Shown: positions 60,978 through 64,000 of the stretch, in pieces
How the letters are laid out: each line of letters begins with the position of its first letter
Position numbering within the stretch: the stretch's first letter is position 1
Program-made: the position numbers and the translations under genes
Notes under the pieces: generated by a model
Databases searched by the model: none
What the model saw: the letters and a program-made list of their open reading frames with translations, nothing else
Told to the model about the DNA's origin: nothing
NCBI GenBank assembly: GCA_028720105.1
Contig: JAQYLI010000034.1
Span: 23,587-87,586 of the forward strand
Direction: 5' to 3'
Source of the DNA: Oscillospiraceae bacterium
GTDB taxonomy: Bacteria > Bacillota > Clostridia > Oscillospirales > Ruminococcaceae
Length of the DNA stretch: 64,000 bases

Positions 60978-62168
60978 ATGAGTAAAAATAAAACAGCAAA
61001 GACCCGTTCAGCAGCCGAAAAAGCCCGTAGTACGGAGGTCATAACCTCCATCGTCACCGTACTGCTGTTTTTCGGTATTCTCACGGGACTTGGGCTTGTT
61101 ACGGTATTTTCCGAAAAGGAAGGCTTTTCGGAGACACAGAACAGAAAGCTTGCGGATTTCCCTGAGCTTACGGGCAAGAACATCTACAGCGGAAAATTCA
61201 CAAGCGGTGTGGAGGATTATGTTTCCGACCATTTCGCAGGTCACGACGGCTGGATAGCCGCAAAGACCGCCGCCGAGCTTCTTACGGGAAAAAAGGAGCG
61301 CAATGACATCTATATCCTTGAAAACAGGCTTGTGGAGAAGATACCCGAGCCGGATATGGAAGAAGTGCAGAAAAGCATTGACGGCATAAAAAAATTTGCG
61401 GAGGACAACCATATCGCTCCATATGTGATGATAGTTCCCACACAGGCGGAAATTTACAAAAACGAGCTGCCTGCCAATGCCCCAAACCCCGACCAGCAGG
61501 CGTTTATAAACGGGGTATACGCACAGCTTGAGGGCAGCGCCGTTCCCATTGACGTGTACTCCACCCTCAGCGCAAACAAGGATAGCTATATCTACTACAG
61601 GACAGACCACCACTGGACGACTCAGGGTGCATTTCTTGCCTACATTGCCGCTGCTCGCAAGATGGATATAATGCCCCTTACCGAAGGCAGCTATGATATC
61701 GACCACGCCTCCGACTCCTTTAAGGGAACGTTCTATTCCAAGGTGCTTTACGAGGGGATAGAGCCGGACAGCATAGACCTGTGGCTCCCTGCGGACAGGG
61801 GAGAGGAGCCACAGGTGGAGATATATTCCACCTTCGGCGCAGAGCCACAGCTTCACGAGGGTATGTATTTCAGAGAGTATCTTGAGGTAAAGGACAAGTA
61901 CAGTACCTTTTTCGGCACCAATCAGCCTATGGTCACTGTTCACACGGGAAACGAGGGCGGAAAGCTGCTTGTTTTCAAGGACAGCTATGCCCATTGCTTC
62001 GTACCCTTTATGACCGAGCATTTCAGCGAGGTGACTATGGTTGACCTGCGCTACATTCAGATGTCCTACAAGGATATAATTGACGTTTCGGAGTATGACA
62101 AGGTGATGTTTCTTTACAATGCGTCCACCTTTATGTCGGACAGAAATCTGAAAAAGCTGATGTATTAG
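60978..62168 (+). CDS. DHHW/AlgJ-like O-acetylation partner protein
   Basis: ENRKLADFPELTGKNIYSGKF, YYRTDHHWTTQGAFLAY, GGKLLVFKDSYAHCFVPFM. Confidence 0.9.
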   Translation: MSKNKTAKTRSAAEKARSTEVITSIVTVLLFFGILTGLGLVTVFSEKEGFSETQNRKLADFPELTGKNIYSGKFTSGVEDYVSDHFAGHDGWIAAKTAAELLTGKKERNDIYILENRLVEKIPEPDMEEVQKSIDGIKKFAEDNHIAPYVMIVPTQAEIYKNELPANAPNPDQQAFINGVYAQLEGSAVPIDVYSTLSANKDSYIYYRTDHHWTTQGAFLAYIAAARKMDIMPLTEGSYDIDHASDSFKGTFYSKVLYEGIEPDSIDLWLPADRGEEPQVEIYSTFGAEPQLHEGMYFREYLEVKDKYSTFFGTNQPMVTVHTGNEGGKLLVFKDSYAHCFVPFMTEHFSEVTMVDLRYIQMSYKDIIDVSEYDKVMFLYNASTFMSDRNLKKLMY

Positions 62169-62225
62169 TATAAATGCCCATCTCGTTATATATTGAGATG
62201 GGCATATGTATATCGTGACAAAAAA

Positions 62226-62252
62226 ACAGCCTCGGCAAAAAGCCGAGGCTGT
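62226..62252 (-). terminator. Rho-independent terminator of the small RNA
   Basis: Reverse strand ACAGCCTCGGCTTTTTGCCGAGGCTGTTTTTTTG. Confidence 0.85.
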
Positions 62253-62470
62253 ACAGTTTTCAATAAATACCGCCTTGCCGCCATGTGGCGAATAAAACCC
62301 GCACAAAGCAGGTGGGCAACAGCCCTTCGATTTCACGCTCCCTGCGTCCGTTGGTCCGCACATCTAATGCGGCGGGAGGTCTGCAATCCGCCGAAGGAGA
62401 CTGAATCCCTAAATAAAAGTGTTGGATTATAAAACCACACTTTATCGGTCAAGGCAGAATTTCTTTCTGT
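62226..62470 (-). ncRNA. Small structured RNA, 6S RNA candidate
   Basis: Promoter TTGATT-17-TATACT (62505-62477, reverse), terminator, and rod-like fold GGG..CAG..CCTTCG..CTCCC..CCGCA/TGCGG..GGGAG..CGAAGG..CTG..CCC with an internal bubble. Confidence 0.6.
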
Positions 62471-62476
62471 AATTGT

Positions 62477-62505
62477 AGTATATCACAACCGGAATGAAAA
62501 ATCAA
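62477..62505 (-). promoter_or_regulatory. Sigma-A promoter of the small RNA
   Basis: TTGATT, 17-bp spacer, TATACT on the reverse strand. Confidence 0.75.
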
Positions 62506-62563
62506 TAGAAATTTCTGTTAATTTTGCACTCCCGAATTTGTAGAAATACTATAAAAAACGGAA

Positions 62564-62866
62564 TTATTCCTCGTAGGTCTCGGAAAGTCTGTCCATAAAG
62601 ATCTGACCGATCCTCTCGTACTCGGCGTCATCGTCAATTGAAGCCAGAGTTTCCTCGCCGTTTTCATCTTCCTCGCTGCGGAGAATAACAAGCTCTGTGT
62701 CAGCCTCGACCATATCCTCGGGATTTTCATAATAAGGAACGAGTGCATAATACAGCTCGCCCTCGTCGGTCTCATAGGTGTCCATAAGCTCGAAGGTCTG
62801 CTCAACGCCCTCTTCATCTACCAAGGTGTAGAGATCGGCGCCCATATCTTCAAAATTTTCAGCCAT
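62564..62866 (-). CDS. DUF1292 domain protein
   Basis: ADLYTLVDEEGVEQTFELMDTYETDEGELYYALVPY...ELVILRSEEDENGEETL. Confidence 0.9.
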   Translation of the reverse strand: MAENFEDMGADLYTLVDEEGVEQTFELMDTYETDEGELYYALVPYYENPEDMVEADTELVILRSEEDENGEETLASIDDDAEYERIGQIFMDRLSETYEE

Positions 62867-63059
62867 TTCCGAAACCTCCTGTTGTTTTTAGTATTGTATA
62901 TGCGCCATTTGGCGGGATAATTCGGAAAATATTCCCGTATTGTTCCTGCCGTGTGACGTCTCAACATTCTTATTTTACCACTATTTACTTAAAATGTCAA
63001 TGTTGAAAATTCATAAAAATAATGCACAAAAGATATGCACTATTTTATCTCAAAAACTA

Positions 63060-63088
63060 TTGACTTTTGCTAAAGGGTGTGGTATATT
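63060..63088 (+). promoter_or_regulatory. Strong sigma-A promoter
   Basis: TTGACT - 17 bp - TATATT. Confidence 0.85.
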
Positions 63089-63094
63089 ATTATC

Positions 63095-63508
63095 AAGGAA
63101 AGGGAAAGACCAAAGAAAGTAAGCCGAAGGGCTGAAGGGTTTCCCAAATCCTCAGAACAGCAGGCTTTCAGCGTAAAGTATTCTGCAGTTAAGTTTGGAA
63201 AGGAAGGCGAGTCCGATGGCAGACGTTACAGAGCAGCAGTTTTCAGCGGGAATGTCCCATAGTGGCTCGTTTATACGGCAGGACTTTTGAGAAAAATCAC
63301 AGGGAGTCTAAAGGTAATGTGGCTTGCTCCACTCACTCCGATTTATAAAACGAATGGTTTTTCAAAGTCTTAAAAGTCATAAATGTTGCGAGCCGCGATC
63401 ATCACAGAATGATATGCGGTATTTTTATACTCTCTTTACTGTGACGGACATTCCCCATATCAAGATGAAAGGGATAATTCCGATGGAGTAAAGGGAATTT
63501 TTTTCGGA
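63095..63508 (+). ncRNA. Large structured RNA of unrecognised family
   Basis: 5' hairpin gggaaagacc...gggtttccc; nested long-range helices 63248-57/63446-55, 63264-69/63389-94, 63282-92/63368-78, 63303-07/63335-39; terminator-like attcc...gggaattttttt. Confidence 0.6.
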
Positions 63509-63677
63509 CTTGTATGACAGCTTCGTGAGGTGACATTAAAGCTTATCGGCTCCGCCGTCCGCAGGTGCCGGGATGTTCTTCCCCCGGTCGGCAGTGACAT
63601 TTCCAAGGCGGCAGCTTAAAATCCGAAAGGGTTGATATCTATGAAAATGAGGTATTATCTTAAAATTTCGTAGGATT

Positions 63678-64000
63678 GGAGTGAGTCCGACAGGTACTTG
63701 AGTTTTACCGCAGATTGCCGAAAGGCAGCGGCACGTGAATATATTCCGAAAGGGATTGGTTAAAATGATCACGAAAGGTTATCATGATCTGAATATTTGA
63801 TAAATAACTCAAGGGAGTGAGTCCGACAGGTAATTAAGCTTTACCGCGAATAGCCGAAAGGCTGCGGCAGGATTACAGATTATTCCGAAAGGGATTGGTT
63901 GCAATGATCACGAAAGGTTATCACGATCTGAATATTTGATAAATAACTCAAGGGAGTGAGTCCGACAGGTAATTAAGCTTTACCGCGAATAGCCGAAAGG
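63678..64000 (+). repeat. Tandem repeat array, 136-139 bp units, truncated by the window end
   Basis: Unit starts ggagtgagtccgacaggta at 63678, 63814, 63953; related divergent unit at about 63560-63677. Confidence 0.92.

Noticed and set aside
61008-62363. 451-aa antisense ORF over the DHHW gene
   Set aside because: Mirror frame of a well-supported CDS with low-complexity composition and no RBS
62193-62432. 79-aa ORF after the DHHW gene
   Set aside because: Overlaps terminator and structured small RNA on the opposite strand; no homology recognised
63700-63720. T-box antiterminator (taccgcg)
   Set aside because: Only a short match; no Stem I or downstream aminoacyl gene visible
63678-64000. 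CRISPR array
   Set aside because: Unit of about 137 bp is conserved throughout, with no short repeat/unique spacer pattern and no cas genes

Overview
The window looks like a chromosomal segment of a Firmicute, probably Oscillospirales/Ruminococcus-like (inferred from gene families and codon usage), carrying one large integrated element. Left chromosomal part (1-20.7 kb): partial membrane protein, a decayed chloramphenicol acetyltransferase, 6-phosphofructokinase, PAS-GGDEF-EAL protein, mfd, pth, prs, glmU, ppdK, pentapeptide-repeat protein, ECF-like sigma factor, TipA-type MerR regulator, and a truncated AraC/MATE pair. A 34.4-kb element (about 20741-55214) lies directly 3' of tRNA-Pro(GGG), bounded by imperfect direct repeats. 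It appears chimeric: an IME-like backbone (tyrosine integrase, excisionase, MobV-like relaxase, two Xre regulators) enclosing a HK97-type phage segment (about 23.5-50.7 kb) that is truncated inside a gene at both ends (primase/helicase and a tail protein). The phage segment carries cargo blocks: P-loop ATPase, RelBE/ParE, VapBC, a dead YafQ system, two DNA methyltransferases, and amidoligase/GGCT genes. Right chromosomal part (55.3-62.9 kb): comEC, holA, RNase M5-like TOPRIM protein, MBOAT/DHHW acetylation pair, a 6S-like RNA and a DUF1292 protein. The most intriguing signal is at the right edge (63.06-64.0 kb). A strong sigma-A promoter there drives a non-ORF region with nested long-range RNA helices. 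It is followed by a tandem array of about 137-bp units with GAAA-capped hairpins, compensatory changes, and a repeated 11-codon mini-ORF (MITKGYHDLNI). The array runs off the window end. All calls are by eye; no searches were run.
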